Source: Epiperipatus broadwayi (lineage: Eukaryota > Onychophora > Udeonychophora > Euonychophora > Peripatidae). From it: a DNA stretch of 64,000 nt. Numbering within the stretch: position 1 is the first letter of the stretch; each line of letters begins with the position of its first letter. Positions 24,573 to 37,703 of this stretch are shown piece after piece. The translations under genes and the position numbers were made by a program. The stretch lies in the NCBI GenBank assembly GCA_028023455.1, contig JAQFVV010006311.1, forward strand, positions 2,650,147 through 2,714,146, written 5' to 3'. A model generated the notes under the pieces. The model saw only the letters and a list, made by a program, of their open reading frames with translations, had not been told where the DNA came from and made no database searches.

Positions 24573-25654
24573 CTTGGATTGGTATGCATAATTACAATGA
24601 CCTGTCTTTGATTTTAAAAAAAAAATTTTCTACTTTTTTTTTTAATTGTGAAAGGTTGCTAATGTATGAATTTAACACAATAAATAAGTAAAAAAAAAAA
24701 AAATGTTGGAGTTGCTTTAGATTTAATGTGTCAAACGTGTAAATTTAGAACAGAATTTTTGCTGGATTGTTAATTATTTCACTAATAGACTGTGAAAACT
24801 ATGATATTCTATAGAATATAAAAGAAGAAAAAAAGTGAAACACACTCCTTTTTGCATAATAATACAACACACTTCTCTGTATATTACTATGCTTGTACTT
24901 ACTGTGTTCATATTGAATGTGAAAAATATAATCAGCTGAAGATTATAAACTAGAAAAATAAGATAATCATTTAAAATTGAATAAATAAATTCATTAACAA
25001 TCTATAAAATATTGGTTGCTTCAAAGCACCTGATTATTAATCATATTTGTCTTTGTAAAAATAATTACAGGCTATTATCAACCCCATAACTTTATGCTTT
25101 ACACCTAATGAGAATCTACATGATTATTGAAATGACAAAATGCTAAAAATTACATTATTATTATTGGCAATAATAAAAGTACAGCATAAGCCAAACAATT
25201 TATAAAGCACAAGTATTAAAATAAAAGTACATTGCAATAAATATATTAACAAACTTAGTTAATCAACTATTATACAATCTCCTGCTGATTAACTTTTAAA
25301 AGAATATTATGATTCAGATTTACTTAATTAAGATAGTTTCTTACACTAGAGAAAATCATTTTTAAGCTTCAATTTGTATTAGATTTTCATTCTATTTTAT
25401 TTGTTATTCTCTTATCCCGTTACTCTCATTATGCAAGCAGAATAAAAATATTTATTTTAATGTTTATAATTGCCGTTTTATATTAGCCACTACCACTTTA
25501 TATATATTATTTATTCTTTACAATTTTATACATTTATTTTTATTCTTTCTACTCCATTTCTTAAGATTTCTAATTGTATTCTTGAATATTTTATTCTTAA
25601 TTTGTCTAGTATTTTATATTTACTCTTAAAAGAAAAAAAAAACAAAAATATTAT
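24573..25654. other. AT-rich spacer
   Basis: No gene or repeat recognised; very high A+T. Confidence 0.4.
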
Positions 25655-25755
25655 TTTTCCTCCTCTCCCTCTTTTTCGTCCCTCTATCTCTCTTCTACTT
25701 TCCTCTCTTTCTTTTCTGCTCTCTTTCTCTTCTCCCCCCCCCTCTTTCTCACATA
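25655..25755. repeat. Polypyrimidine tract
   Basis: About 100 bases almost entirely C and T on the + strand (CTCTCCCTCTTTTTCG, CTTTCCTCTCTTTC, CTTCTCCCCCCCC). Potential triplex-forming DNA. Open frames across it are by-products of the composition. Confidence 0.7.
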
Positions 25756-25981
25756 TATATATATATAGTTTATATTTTCATCATTATTCTCTTAAACTTT
25801 TTTTAAAACTGTTGCATTTTAATGCTAAATATTCATTTTTTTTATCCAATACTTAAATGTCAAGTTTTTATTTTTCTCCATTATATATAATTCTTATTTA
25901 TTTGTAAACAATTTACTATTAAATATTTTTAATTTCCACAATATTTCCCTGTTGTTTTACTTTTTTCTATCCCAATTTCTA

Positions 25982-26040
25982 ACATAGAGGCTAAATTCTC
26001 CATACAGTAGCGCCATTCAGTAAGCATAAAGAATGGTAGT
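25982..26040 (-). mobile_element. Short R1 end fragment
   Basis: Contains only the outer end (TAAATTCTCCATACAGTAGC then GCCATTCAGTAAGC). No ribozyme. Confidence 0.4.
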
Positions 26041-26059
26041 GATTTAATACCAATCCCTA

Positions 26060-28330
26060 ACACATTGTATTTTTAAAGTCTGGGTTGTAATGAAATGTAA
26101 ATTAAATGAAATCAGAGTTTTTGTGCGTAAGCTATATTTTCCGAAACCCCGTTAGTCAAGCTAAACATTTCCTCTTTTCAAAACTCTTACATAATCTAAA
26201 AAACTTATCTACTGTTTATTCTTTATTACAACAATTATTTCTCTATCACCGGTTTACTTGCTCCTATCTCATTTTAATAAAAGCTGTTTTCGTAATTTCA
26301 CTATCTTATCTTCATATTCCTTAATTTCATTATAAAAATGTGAACGAGGAAAAAAAAACTCCTAATATTTGTTTTACACTATTTTTCTTTATATACCCCC
26401 CCCCACACACACACATTATATAATTATATACAGTATAGATAATATATTTTCTGTACAATTATTTCATTTTCTATAATAAATACATGCTTTGTGAATTGTA
26501 AATTTTTTTTTGTCCAACTTGCTTGCTTTCCTCTCCAAATGATACAATTAAACACTATTGTTATTAATGTGTTTTATTCATACATTGAAATCTTCCAAAT
26601 ATTTTATTTTTCATTTTTCCCAGTAAAAAATAAGTTTTATCTTGAATAAATTAGATTAATTGACTCTTCACAATTCATTCACTGAGTATCTATTTCTTTA
26701 TATATTCTATCTAAAAATGTTGGCTTCTCTAATCAATATAAACCCCATCATTTTCCAAAAACAGACATCATCACTTTATACAAAGAATCTAAATATCTCT
26801 GCTACTTTATTTTTTCAAGAAAGATATCTCCACTTTACATCCTTCAGTTTTATCCTTCCAATTAAATACTAGGATCTTAGATTTTTCCTGCCTCTCCATA
26901 CATTCCTAATAACAATTTCAAATCATATATTGTCTGCAAAACATGCCAAATTCATAAAGAAATTCTTCACAATTCTCATGATTCCAATCATAGCAAGCAA
27001 GCACCATCCTTCCTAATCTTTCTATATCAATCTCTCTCTTTTTTTTTAGATACAAATAATAAAGAAGATAATTGATATTTCTATTATAGCAAAATTTCAC
27101 ATTTGACTTTCATTAATTGTATATCTCTGTTTAATACTTATAAAAATTATCTTTGTAAAGATTCTTAGTCTTTTTAATATTTTTAAATTCAATCTCATAT
27201 TTACAAAGCTTCTGTCCAAGCTATCATTCATACTAGTATGAGCTTTATGTTAGTCATATTGATATTTCAATTGAGATGCAGTAAATAAATTATCTTTTAT
27301 TCTCCCTGGACAAAATCCATCTTGAATCTCCCCAAAAAATATTACTTTTTTTAATGAAGTTCATACTTCCCCCATTAATAATGTGTAAATCATTTATGAA
27401 ACTATAGAAGTTATAGCTACTGATCTACAGCTTATTAACAATCTAAAATCTTTGAACATCACATGATCACCATTTCTTATACTTGCTCATAACTGTTACT
27501 AAAACAGGCAAAACTCTCCATACAGTAGTGCCACTCAATGCAAGTTAGAATAATCAATGGATGCCAGAAGACTTGTGCATAAAATCCATATCTAGTGCCT
27601 ACTCCTCCAGTATCCTCAGACTAGTTTTTGGCTTGTGGCTTTCATCAATGAGGAGCCTTGGATCTGAGAGCATTGTACCTAGATCTTAGGATTTAATGCA
27701 ACCCTCCAGCAGACACCTTTTATCTATAACTACAAAGCTATGAGAATCAAACTGAAAACACTAATATTTTCAATCTAAGCCTACAAGCTTATATAGACAT
27801 ATGAGTCTGAACTCAGTTTAATACCCATACATTTTGGTATCTTTGGTTTTTTAATAACCATAGCCACCACTATCTTATTAAGCAGGATTGATATTAAACC
27901 ACTGAACATCACATGATCACCATTTCTTATGCTTACTCATAACTGTTATTAAAACAAGCAAAACTCTCCATACAGTAGTGCCACCCTATGGATAGTTTTG
28001 CCTGTTTTAAACTAAAATCTTTTCATTATCTGGAATCTTTATTATCAACTATAATATTATTAAAACTTTTAGGCTAAGACTTGCATATTTTTCTGTTCTT
28101 ACTACTATTTCAGTTGCCATACCATCTACAGTAATGATTTTACTTGCACTTTTTTCTATATGGCCATTACTCTCTTCAATGCAATTTAATTTCTCTATCC
28201 ATGTTCTCATAAATTAAGCGTTCTAATTAATTATTTTTATTTATCAATTCCCATTCATCCAATATTTTAATTATGAATAAAGTTTGTCTTTATTCATATA
28301 TTGTTTTTTTGCATTTAATCATATAATTTT
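26060..28330 (-). pseudogene. LINE reverse transcriptase fragment split by R1
   Basis: On the - strand just left of the R1 insertion (about 27290-27350) a reading gives DGFCPGRIKDNLFTASQL, typical of the RT fingers of non-LTR elements. Continuations are visible at 26880-27110 and, to the right of the R1 element, at 28023-28330 (NEWELINKNN). Heavily mutated. It may belong to LINE-B, but that cannot be shown by eye. Confidence 0.45.
27454..28011 (-). mobile_element. R1 tandem element with short inverted tail
   Basis: Flanked by an exact 11-bp target duplication CTAAAATCTTT (27443-27453 and 28012-28022) and inserted into a LINE fragment. It holds about 1.2 head-to-tail monomers: AAAACAGGCA at 27501 recurs as AAAACAAGCA at 27951, a 450-bp period. 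At the right end the last 28 or so bases turn back on themselves, giving a miniature inverted tail (GCCTGTTTT). The hammerhead is decayed: TTGATGA replaces CTGATGA and GAAA has become AAAA. Confidence 0.8.
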
Positions 28331-29094
28331 ATTTTTATTTTTCTTATATTGTACCGCTAATGAACAGCACTACATGTAAAATTGTTGTCTACAATTATTA
28401 AAATAAAATCTTATATTTAGAGGATGAAAAGACTTTGAAATTAAAACTTTAATGAATAATAAAATCACTACAGAGTATTTTATCAAGAAATGATTGAATT
28501 AAAAATATCTCATTTGAAAGAAATAATCTATAAAAGTTTAAAGAGTTTTCATTATATAAGCATAGATTGCCAAAAGGCAAACATCATTTATTAGTATAAG
28601 TTTCAATAGTTTGAAATAATTTTAAAAAAAAGAATTAGAGGGGGGGATTAAATGGTCATTCAAAAAGTTTTACAAATTAATTAAAGAGTAATTCAGGGAG
28701 AGGGGGAATTTAACTAAGCAAAAATTAAAACTATTAAAAAAAATGAAATCTAAAAACTAAAAATCTCTTTTCATTTATTTTAAGAATAAGGGAAGTGTGA
28801 ATAGAGATTGATTTTAAATATAAAGAAAATAAGTGTATGTGTGTAAATAAAATATGAGAGTAAATTTAAAAATAAAGGAAAGCTTATAATTAAATTTAAA
28901 ATATTCACTCAAAGATCATGTCTGATAAATAAAGAATGGGAATTAGTAATTATAATCTGCTACAAACAGGACAATTGGAATAATTAAAAAGTATCTTATC
29001 CAAGGATTGATTAATATACAATGGCAAATAATTAATAGAATTTGATTTGGGAATTTTAACTGAAGAAAAAAAAGATAACAATGAGGCAGCGACA
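28331..29094. other. AT-rich spacer
   Basis: Purine-rich on the + strand; nothing recognised. Confidence 0.4.
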
Positions 29095-29128
29095 TATAAA
29101 TAGGACCAACAATTTGATGCACTCAGTT
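29095..29128 (+). promoter_or_regulatory. TATA box plus initiator core promoter
   Basis: TATAAATA (29095-29102) is followed by TCAGTT (29123-29128). The initiator A lies 30 bases from the first T of the TATA box, the canonical spacing for RNA polymerase II. TCAGT is the classic protostome initiator, and it also occurs in LTR retrotransposon promoters. The sequence downstream is less AT-rich than its surroundings. Confidence 0.4.
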
Positions 29129-29445
29129 ATATATTAGTTTTGATTCTCTTACTGCAAACTCATATATTTTCAATGCGTTATCATATTAAGATGCTGTGCT
29201 AAGCCATTGTTGGAGAATGCAGCCAGATTCCAACCTCAGTCTGACAGAACATCAGCAATCCACCCATTAGAAGTTGTGCCTGTATAGAAATCTGAACTGC
29301 CAAAAGATATCTATCTGCCTGAACATATGCAATAAGAAGCCATGACTAAAACCATCAAAGTACCAAAATCCAAACTGTTGGTAATCTACATTCAGCAGGA
29401 GAAAGCAAGAAGCCACCCATCTCAGAGAAACTTTCTAAATCCTAG
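29125..29445 (+). other. Possible non-coding first exon or LTR fragment
   Basis: About 320 bases of relatively balanced composition follow the core promoter and end at a plausible donor (CCTAG then GTAATA, 29446). No ORF longer than about 17 codons starts in it. It could be an untranslated leader exon of a gene to the right, possibly the XDH-like gene with its acceptor at 38586, or part of an LTR. I cannot distinguish these from sequence alone. Confidence 0.25.
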
Positions 29446-30339
29446 GTAATATAAATTCCTGTTCCCATTCATAGACTAGTATTAATTTTATGAACAATAA
29501 GTAGCCGTAGCAATCTTTGAGAGATCTTTGATATTCAGCATAGATGAATTATTGTATGTGCATAGATATCCACTTCTCATTGTGCTAGCCAAATGCCCGC
29601 AAAGCCTTCTTAAATAATTACTACTTATAATTCCAAATGTGTGTACACAGTTATATGTATATTAATTATATGACATTATTATTGTATATCTTTAGTAACA
29701 ATATTTGCGTATAGTATGTATACCATTTTATTATTATTTGTTACTGAAAGGATGTGTGTCAAATAATTTTAAATTTCTAATAATAAATTTATTTAAAGTT
29801 TAAAAATAAATAGTGTCTGCTAATTAGTATTTAATGGTTTTTTTGAGGTTATACCACTGATAAACAATTTTTTTGAATGTCAAACGAATAATTAACGCTT
29901 TATTTACATTGTATCATTTTTTCTTTATGACTGAGCTAGTTGGGATATTTGGATGCTGAGTTAGTACCTGTCATCCAAAGTATGTTAGTTACTTCTTGTA
30001 ATTAACTGGCACCTGAAGTTTACTTCAAACCAAATCAAGTACTTTGAATGGCAGAGTTTGAATCCAGCTGTCAAAAAGTTCTGTAACCTGGAAATATGGC
30101 TGTAGGTTATATCTTGTCTAACCTCAATCTGGCTATAGGTACTCTCTGGTTATTTTGTTTCTCTGCCTAAGGGATTGGGTGCTATAATATTTAAATTGCA
30201 GCTAGAGTAGTTTGAATTTATAATAAATAATTGTATCATATTTTTTATATATAAAGTCAACAATTTGTGTATAATGTTTTCACAATTTTGTTTGAGTAGA
30301 AAATTTTATTCTATATTTTTTATTCGATCTCCTACCCAG
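29446..30339. other. AT-rich spacer
   Basis: GAGTTTGAATCCAGC at about 30056 resembles a B-box but no A-box or arms fit. Nothing else recognised. Confidence 0.35.
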
Positions 30340-31120
30340 TTCAATATATATATATACAAAATTTTTCACAATCCTCTGTTTCTATACCATTAATTTTCAT
30401 ACATAACTTGTTAAGTTTACTCCATTTCGATCTTAATTCTACTCCAGCTACTTTTTTTCTTAAATAGTTTAACACACCTAACCATAACCTCTTATTCTCT
30501 GCTGTTTAATGACATTTTATAATCCCTATATGTCTTCATTCTTTCATTTATCCTTTTTTAAATGTTTCCCTCTATTTTTTTTTCTTAATTCGGTCTGTTC
30601 CAAATATACACTCTTTTGTAATCTTATTTAATGTAATCATCAATACTTCATCACTTTTAAAATTAATTTAATTTCATTGCTTATTTACCACACAGACCTG
30701 AAATTTTATCATCATAAAGTAATAATCACTACTACACCTTTTACTCTCTTCAAACACTAGTTCTTTTTATCTTTTTTAATTTCTCTTTATCTGTTAACAC
30801 ATAATCAACAGTTAACCAGATACATTTCCTATCATATGCTTACCTTAAATTGTCAGTCTTTAATTCATCTTATTCAACAGCCTCTTTAATAATGTTCCAT
30901 TCATATTCTTCACTCCATTATGTATTGTAAACATTCTCAAACAATCCCATTACACACTTTCACAAACAATCATTTCTATTAATTAAATACATTACACAAC
31001 ATATTCACTTATTTTTACCTCATTTCAATCTAATTTATATACATTTTTTATACTTTTTCTCCTTTCTTATGCTCATCATATCTGTTTTGTCCCATTCATT
31101 TTTCCTGCTCCGGTTTTGCC
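30340..31120 (-). pseudogene. LINE endonuclease fragment
   Basis: On the - strand about 30690-30830 reads LTVDYVLTDKEKLKKIKRTSV followed by SSDYYFMMIKF, the end of an apurinic endonuclease domain (DYVL then S-D-H-like block, with H changed to Y). Several stops. Probably LINE-B type. Confidence 0.45.
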
Positions 31121-31124
31121 ATTT

Positions 31125-33190
31125 AGTCTAATCTTGAGTAATCAAATCAATAGATGCCAGATGAGAGTGCTTAATAAATCTTTATCTAGTGTGATGCAAG
31201 CAATTTTCTGACTAGTTTTTAGCGTATGCTTTTCATCATTGAGGAGTTTTGAATCTGGATTTTGTGCATATGGATTTTTTTTTGGATTTAGTGCTCCTTT
31301 CCTCCAAAAACTATCTTTAGTCTACCAATTTAAAATTCGAAACATCTTAACCTATTACTTAAAAATAAATTGTAAACAGATATAATAAAACATTTTGTTA
31401 GTTTTATAACAATCCTAAAACAAGGAATATGTATGACTATAATTGTTAAAAAAAAAAACAACAGGTCATACAATACGGAACTGGCGTCAAGTGTGCAAAA
31501 AAAAAAAAGTGGTTTAGATTCAAAATATCAAGATATTTTTAAATTTCATGCTGGTAAATTATTAGTAAAAGTAAAAAATAAAAGTTGATTGTTAGAAAAA
31601 AAGTGCATTAGATCCAAATTTGTATTAAATCCAAATCCCAAATTCCATACTGTTGAAAGCTATAAGTTAGAAAGAAATCAGTCTTTGACTATGGATAGAT
31701 TAGCAATGGATAGGGGACTTATTAAGATCTACCATCTTAATTATTTTCGCTTACTCTAGGTAATAGAATTAAATAGGCTATTTAAAATATGTGTAGCATA
31801 TGTACTTTATTGGTTTTATATAGTGGATTGATAATGGTTGATGATGATGATTCACTAATTGCTTTCATATTTTAATACTGTTTTAAAACAATCAACTTAT
31901 CTAAAACTTCTTGTTTATGACAGAAACTTGGAAAATTTATATTTTAGATTATTATGGGTGGAGATTTAAAAAAAAATAATCTTTAGCATATTATTTTTTT
32001 GTTTCTAAAGATTATATACGCACAAATAGAAAATTTTTAATAGATTAAATCTTTTATAATCATTTAACGATCACTTTATCAAGTATTTAAATTATAAACC
32101 AATTAATCGATTTTCTCAATGAAGTAATGCAACTAGATTTTTAAAATAATTACAGAAGTTAGTTAAACTTTTAAGTTACAAATGTGAACGTCTACTTCCT
32201 ACCCCCCCCCCCCTGATAAAATATTTTTGTAAACAATGAAGGGGTAAATAAATACAATTGAGAGATTAATAGTAAAGTATGTTTAATGAGTGATATAAAA
32301 CATAAATAAAGATATAGAGAACAAATATCTGAGAAAAAATCAAATAGTTAAAAACAAGATTAGTAAATTACATATAATTTGTAAGAAATAATAAAGAGAA
32401 TGAATGTGAAAAAATACGTATTAGAAAACTATTTATTTTATAGCTACTCTGCTATTATTGGAAACTGGAATTAATTAATCGATGCTAGATATAGTATTAA
32501 TTAAATCTATTATGTATTATATTATTCATACTTTCATGTTAGTTATTGGTTTAAGCTCTTCATCAGTGAGGAGTTTTGAATATCTGGGGGTGGGGGTTTG
32601 AATCTCTTTTCATTCAGCAGCTACTTTTTTTTTTTTGTATTCTCAAACTACCAAGTTTAAAATTCAATCCAGGTTAACTTGCTTATATAGTTAATTATGC
32701 GGATGGACCTCAGGATCAGCCTAAAACTGGAATCTAGTCTAGGAATAATAAGCACTACCACTACTATCTATTGATTACTCAAGCTTATAATAGGTATCAG
32801 AATTGAAGAGAAATAAATAGTTAGCTCTTGAAAACTATTGTATAAGCTGGGTCAAGTGTTTTTTTTATATTTTAAAATACCAGTTCTGGTTAAGCAATAG
32901 AAATGTTTATAATTATTAAAAAACTAATACCATCAAAATATATAGACATTGAACTGGTATCAGATTGTTAGAAGTATGCAAGCAAGTTGGATAGAAAATA
33001 CATTAGGTCCCAAATATTCAAGTGCATTAGATCCAGGTTCAAACTTCTCTTAAACTACAAACTAGTCTAGGGATATGGACAGAATTGTACTCAATAGGAA
33101 CTTAATAAGCACTACATCTAACATCTATTGATTAATCAAGCTTACAATTGTGGCAGAGCTGTAGTGGAATAAATAGTAAACTCCTAATAA
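31125..33190. mobile_element. Cluster of diverged R1-like repeats
   Basis: At least five pieces resemble R1 in the ribozyme-to-end part: - sense at about 31130-31330 and 32480-32690, + sense at about 31600-31780, 32700-32830 and 32940-33190. Shared blocks are TCATCAGTGAGGAGTTTTGA, ACTAGTCTAGG, TCTATTGATTA and AAGCTTA. They appear again as - and + pairs (31.1 with 31.6, 32.5 with 32.7). The GAAA part of the ribozyme core is lost in most, although the - copy near 32570 keeps CTGATGA. An older or separate sub-family. Confidence 0.45.
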
Positions 33191-35050
33191 GCATAGTGCA
33201 AACAATAATTAATAAAAACACCACCACCAACAAAAGTTGTTTGCTGCTTAAAAAATCACAAATAAAAAAATTCTAGTAACCATGATAAAAAGTTTTATTA
33301 TTTCATCTAATAACAACAAGTGAAGAATTTTAAAGGACATAGGTTTGAAAAAGATTGTATAAAAATGATTATTTACACAAATAATAGTAGGGATAGGAAA
33401 ATTAAAGAAGTAATCTTGATTAAGATTTTAAAACCAAGTCTTAATATAGATTTTGGGATAAAAACAATAATTTTATAAACAATTGTTAATAATAATTAGA
33501 ATTTGAAAAGGTTAAAAGAAAAAAAGTTAAAGACAATGACAATAGAGGGAGTGTTAAACAAATACAAATTTTGAATTTTTTTTGTCAGTTGAGTTTTGGT
33601 AATAGAATCAACAAGAAGTAAGTAATTTTTTGTAATAAAAAATAATAATTTGTAATGTGGGTAAAGTTAATTAATAGAAATATTTAATAAAAATAAGACA
33701 AGATTAGAACTTGATTTTACAATATAAGAAAAATGATAATAATATGCATTAAATAGTAAAATAAATTTTAAAGTTATAAATATTATATTAAATAATATTT
33801 AAAAAATAAAATAAAGTCATATAAAATAAATTAATATAAAATATTGATAAAATTATTTAAAAGGTAAGGTAATAAAATAGGAAATGATTATTTATAAAGA
33901 TCATATTAAAATGTATAATTATTTTTGTTTATATTATGTATTTAATTATGTATATCAATATGTGGATAAGTGTAATAATTGTATAATTATATATTTGAAT
34001 ATTGTAGCTCAATTCATTTCCAAAACCAGACACTAATGAATTAAAATTTGCATTATAAAAGCGCATATACATTTTTCATGCACTAATATTAACCTAATTC
34101 TATTCTAGTAATTACAACATTTATTTAATTTTAACTAATTTTTAATGTACAGAGAAAATAGCCCATTCAACTAGCTCAATTTTATGTATTCCTTTCTATT
34201 TCTTTTACATATAACATCTTCATACTTGTTAATAAAATAATAATATATATCTGAAGTTTCATAAAAGTAATACAATATACAAAGTAATGCATCACTATAC
34301 ATTTCAAAATCGTTCTTTTATTATTATTATTTTTTTCCTCCAAAACACAATTAAACTATTACCTAGTATTATTAGCAGTATAATTATTTTTTGTTCCTAC
34401 CTCCTTTTTTTTCCGAAGTATTCTTTAATCTTTTGAAATATATTTTGACAGATAGAAATAGATAATAAAATGATTGTTGTCTCAAATAAATAACCAAAAG
34501 TTATAAAATTATATCTGAAATCTATTGCTAAATCTTTAAATGATTAATTCCTTTTCTTTTCTAAAGTTTTGAGAAAAACTCTAAAAGGTTTGTGTATAAA
34601 TAAGTTGCAGTTTTGCTAAGTAGCTTAGATTTCCAGGCAATTTTTGCATACTCATTTAAAAATTGTCTCTGAATTATGCAGTATTTAAAATATTATCAAC
34701 AATTTCTTGTGCAATAAAAGTTGCAGCCTTGTAAATTTTTTTATATCGATTAATTCACTGCAATTGTTTTGAAGTTGATTAATGGATAAACATGAAAGGC
34801 AACATTCAGGATATCATTTTGCTGAAGCAGACAGTCGAAAAAAAGAGAAATTCTAGGTTTTTTTTTATAACTTTTAATACTCATGTTTTGTTTTCTTATT
34901 AATTAGCATTGAGGTTTGCTGGTGATTCTTTTCCAATCAAGGAAAAATGATCATTCTACTTCTACCTCCTAGAGCTGTAAGCAGGTGAATGAATAATACA
35001 AGTTCTTTTAGTCTTTATGGTAATTATCCTATTTTTTCCATCTTGTATGA
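33191..35050. other. AT-rich spacer
   Basis: Extremely A+T-rich; no gene or repeat recognised. Confidence 0.4.
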
Positions 35051-35122
35051 GGGATGGTGGTCTAGTGGTTAGCATAACTGCCTTCCAAGCAGCTGGCCTG
35101 GGTTTGCTTCCTGGTCAACGCT
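35051..35122 (+). tRNA. tRNA-Gly(TCC)-like sequence, probable pseudogene
   Basis: The D-arm (GGTCTAGTGGTTAGCA) and anticodon arm (CTGC-CTTCCAA-GCAG, anticodon TCC) match animal tRNA-Gly. A TTTT run follows. The acceptor stem GGGATGG against TCAACGC has two mismatches, and the T-loop reads TTTGCTT where TTCGA is expected. It is most likely a decayed tRNA gene or a tRNA-derived element. Confidence 0.6.
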
Positions 35123-36893
35123 TTTGACATATGTAAAAAAAAATCTGTGTTATCTACTAAATCCACATACCAACTTGTCTTGAATATAATTAACTACTTA
35201 CACTGTTTTTCAAAAATATATTTACCAAAGAGGATTTAATTAAAATTTTTATCTTGATTCTTTGATAGTGAACTTAAATTTATCCTCCCCTTGCCAAAAA
35301 AACAAACAAACAAATCAAACAAACAACAGATTTAATTACAAAAGAAAAATAAACAAACAAACAATAAAAAACAAAAAAACAATCTATTTAGAATTTGTTT
35401 AAAATTTAGAAATGAATTTAAACTTTTTCATTAGTTAAACCAAGGTTGGAAATTTAACTTTCACAAATATTTAAAGATGCCAACATACAATAAAATTTAC
35501 CGTGTTTAAATGTGTAAATATGGAGCAAAGCTTGAACATTAAATTATTGTCATTAAGTTTAATTAAAACTGTACTTATGGCAAAAAGAAAAAGCTATTCT
35601 ACTGACTTCATTCTTTCTAATTAATTTTGGCAACTGGGTTATTATTGCCAATGAGAATATTCTCTTTAGTATATAACTATATCATTATAAATAGCAACAT
35701 ATTAGGAATTAAATTTCAAGTTTAGGATGCAAAATTTGTGCATTAGAAATTTTATTTTTATTTATTTCATTTAATAAGGATTCAAATGGAAATCAAACTA
35801 ATAAAGACATCATATTGTTCATTTTTCATTTCAGAATTTGCATCCCAAAATATGTATGTGATTAAAGTTATTAATTCTTTATTATTCAGACATTAAAGTT
35901 AACTACAACAATTTCCAATGTTATGTCATGTTATTTCATCTTATTATAATTGAGCATATAATTATATTATTATTTATTTACCTGTAGCTCGTGACCCAAT
36001 AAATATTATTTTATGATATGTTGAATATTCATTTAGCTTGCTATTCTGCATTCAGCCTGATTACCTCTAGTGTGAACTGTGAGCCATGATTGAGCAACTG
36101 TCAACTAATATGAAATTCTTACTTGACTGTTTAAAAATATTGCAAACCTTCTATCTCGATTGTAATTAAGAAGTTTTGCATTAAATAGATGATTATTTAA
36201 ATGATATTTCACTTAGCATTTATTTGTGATTGCATATATGTTGTGGTCTTGTCTCTGACTATGAACTGAATGGTCTTTACTGCTACATGATTAATTCATT
36301 TACAAAACATTATCCAAAGTGTTATTTCTCATTGAGGATTTCTGTAGTGTTGGTGAAGAAACATTGTCATACATTCCTAATGTAAGAAATTTAAAAAAAA
36401 TAAGATTATAATACAGATTCATCAAAAAACTCAATCAGGTTATTTCTTCAAATTTTCTTATAGAAAACATGCAAAAATTTTTTTTAATGCTGTTGAGATT
36501 CATTTGGCGAACAAGACATAAAACTATTTTTCAAATCGTAATCATTCCCTCTATTAATAAATTATTGAATTGGAGATGGCATTTCTATTAGTGTGATTAG
36601 GGTCCTTTCATTCAAGTATGAAATCAACATTTTTGTCAAATATAGAATTATACCCTCATTTAAAGTTAAAAAAGAAGTAAGACACCAAATATTTGATTAG
36701 GCCCATATATCTAACATGACTGCACTTAATAGATAATCATCACCCCCCTCCCAACAATAGTAATCATATCCAATTAAGAGAAATGAATTAACTAAGTCAC
36801 ATTAATCCTCAAAGGTATTTTCTAAAACTTAAATATGGCATTATAGCTATTTTTATTTTACTATCAATTTGCAATGATATAAAAATCAAGATA
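35123..36893. other. AT-rich spacer
   Basis: A (CAAA)n-like run at 35300-35385; nothing else recognised. Confidence 0.4.
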
Positions 36894-36903
36894 TTTATAT
36901 ACA

Positions 36904-37693
36904 GTATAAACATCACATGATCACCACCTCTTATGCTTGTGTATAACTGTTGTTAAAGCAGGCAAAACTCACTATATATATTGCCACACATAGCAAGCTA
37001 GAGTAATCAATGGATGCCAGAAGGTTTGTGCCTAAAATCCCCACCTAGTGCCTACTCATCCAATATCCCCAGACTAATTTCTGACTTATGGCCTTCATCA
37101 GTGAGGAGCCTTGAATCTGAGAGCACTGCACCTAGATCTTAGGATCTAATGCAACCCTCCAGCAACCACCTTTTATCTCCATTTAACTATAAAACTATGA
37201 GTCTTAAACTGAAAACCCCTAAATGTTCTCAATTCAAGCCCATTAGCTTATATAGTCATATGAGTCTGAACCCAGTTCAGTACTCATACATTTTAGTGTC
37301 TTTGGTTCTTTAATAACCATAGCCATCAATATCCTGTTAGGCAGGATTGGTTTTAAGCCAATAAACATCACATGATCACCATCTCTTATGCTTGTGTATA
37401 TAACCTAATGAGCTTGGATTGAAAACATTTAGGTGTTTTCAGTTTAAGACTCATCATTTTTTAGTTAAATGGAGATAAAAGGTGGTTGCTGGAGGGTTGC
37501 ATTAGATCCTAAGATCTAAGTGTAGTGCTCTCAGATCCAAGGCTCCTGACTGACGAAGGCCATAATCCAGAAACTAGTCTGGGGATATTGGATGAGTAGG
37601 CACTAGATGGGGATTTTATGCACAAGCCTTCTGGCATCCATTGATTACTCTAGCTTGCTGTGTGTGGCAATATATATAGTGAGTTTTGCCTGT
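36904..37693. mobile_element. R1 foldback element
   Basis: A - sense arm of about 490 bp is followed by a + sense arm of about 300 bp, flanked by a 10-bp repeat TTTATATACA (36894-36903 and 37694-37703). The two arms share private variants, for example an ACTCACTATATATA outer end in place of the family's ACTCTCCATAC, so one arm was copied from the other or both from one template. The - strand hammerhead (37060-37114) has CTGATGA, a weakened stem II, GAAA and GTC. The + strand copy (about 37528-37590) has CTGACGA, and its stem II and stem I are damaged. It lies about 0.9 kb upstream of XDH exon 1. Confidence 0.8.
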
Positions 37694-37703
37694 TTTATAT
37701 ACA

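Noticed and set aside
25470-25856. 128-codon Ser/Leu/Phe-rich ORF
   Set aside because: Created by a polypyrimidine tract and AT-rich flanks; no domain features.
30045-30075. B-box-like GAGTTTGAATCC as a tRNA gene
   Set aside because: No A-box at a suitable distance and no cloverleaf arms.
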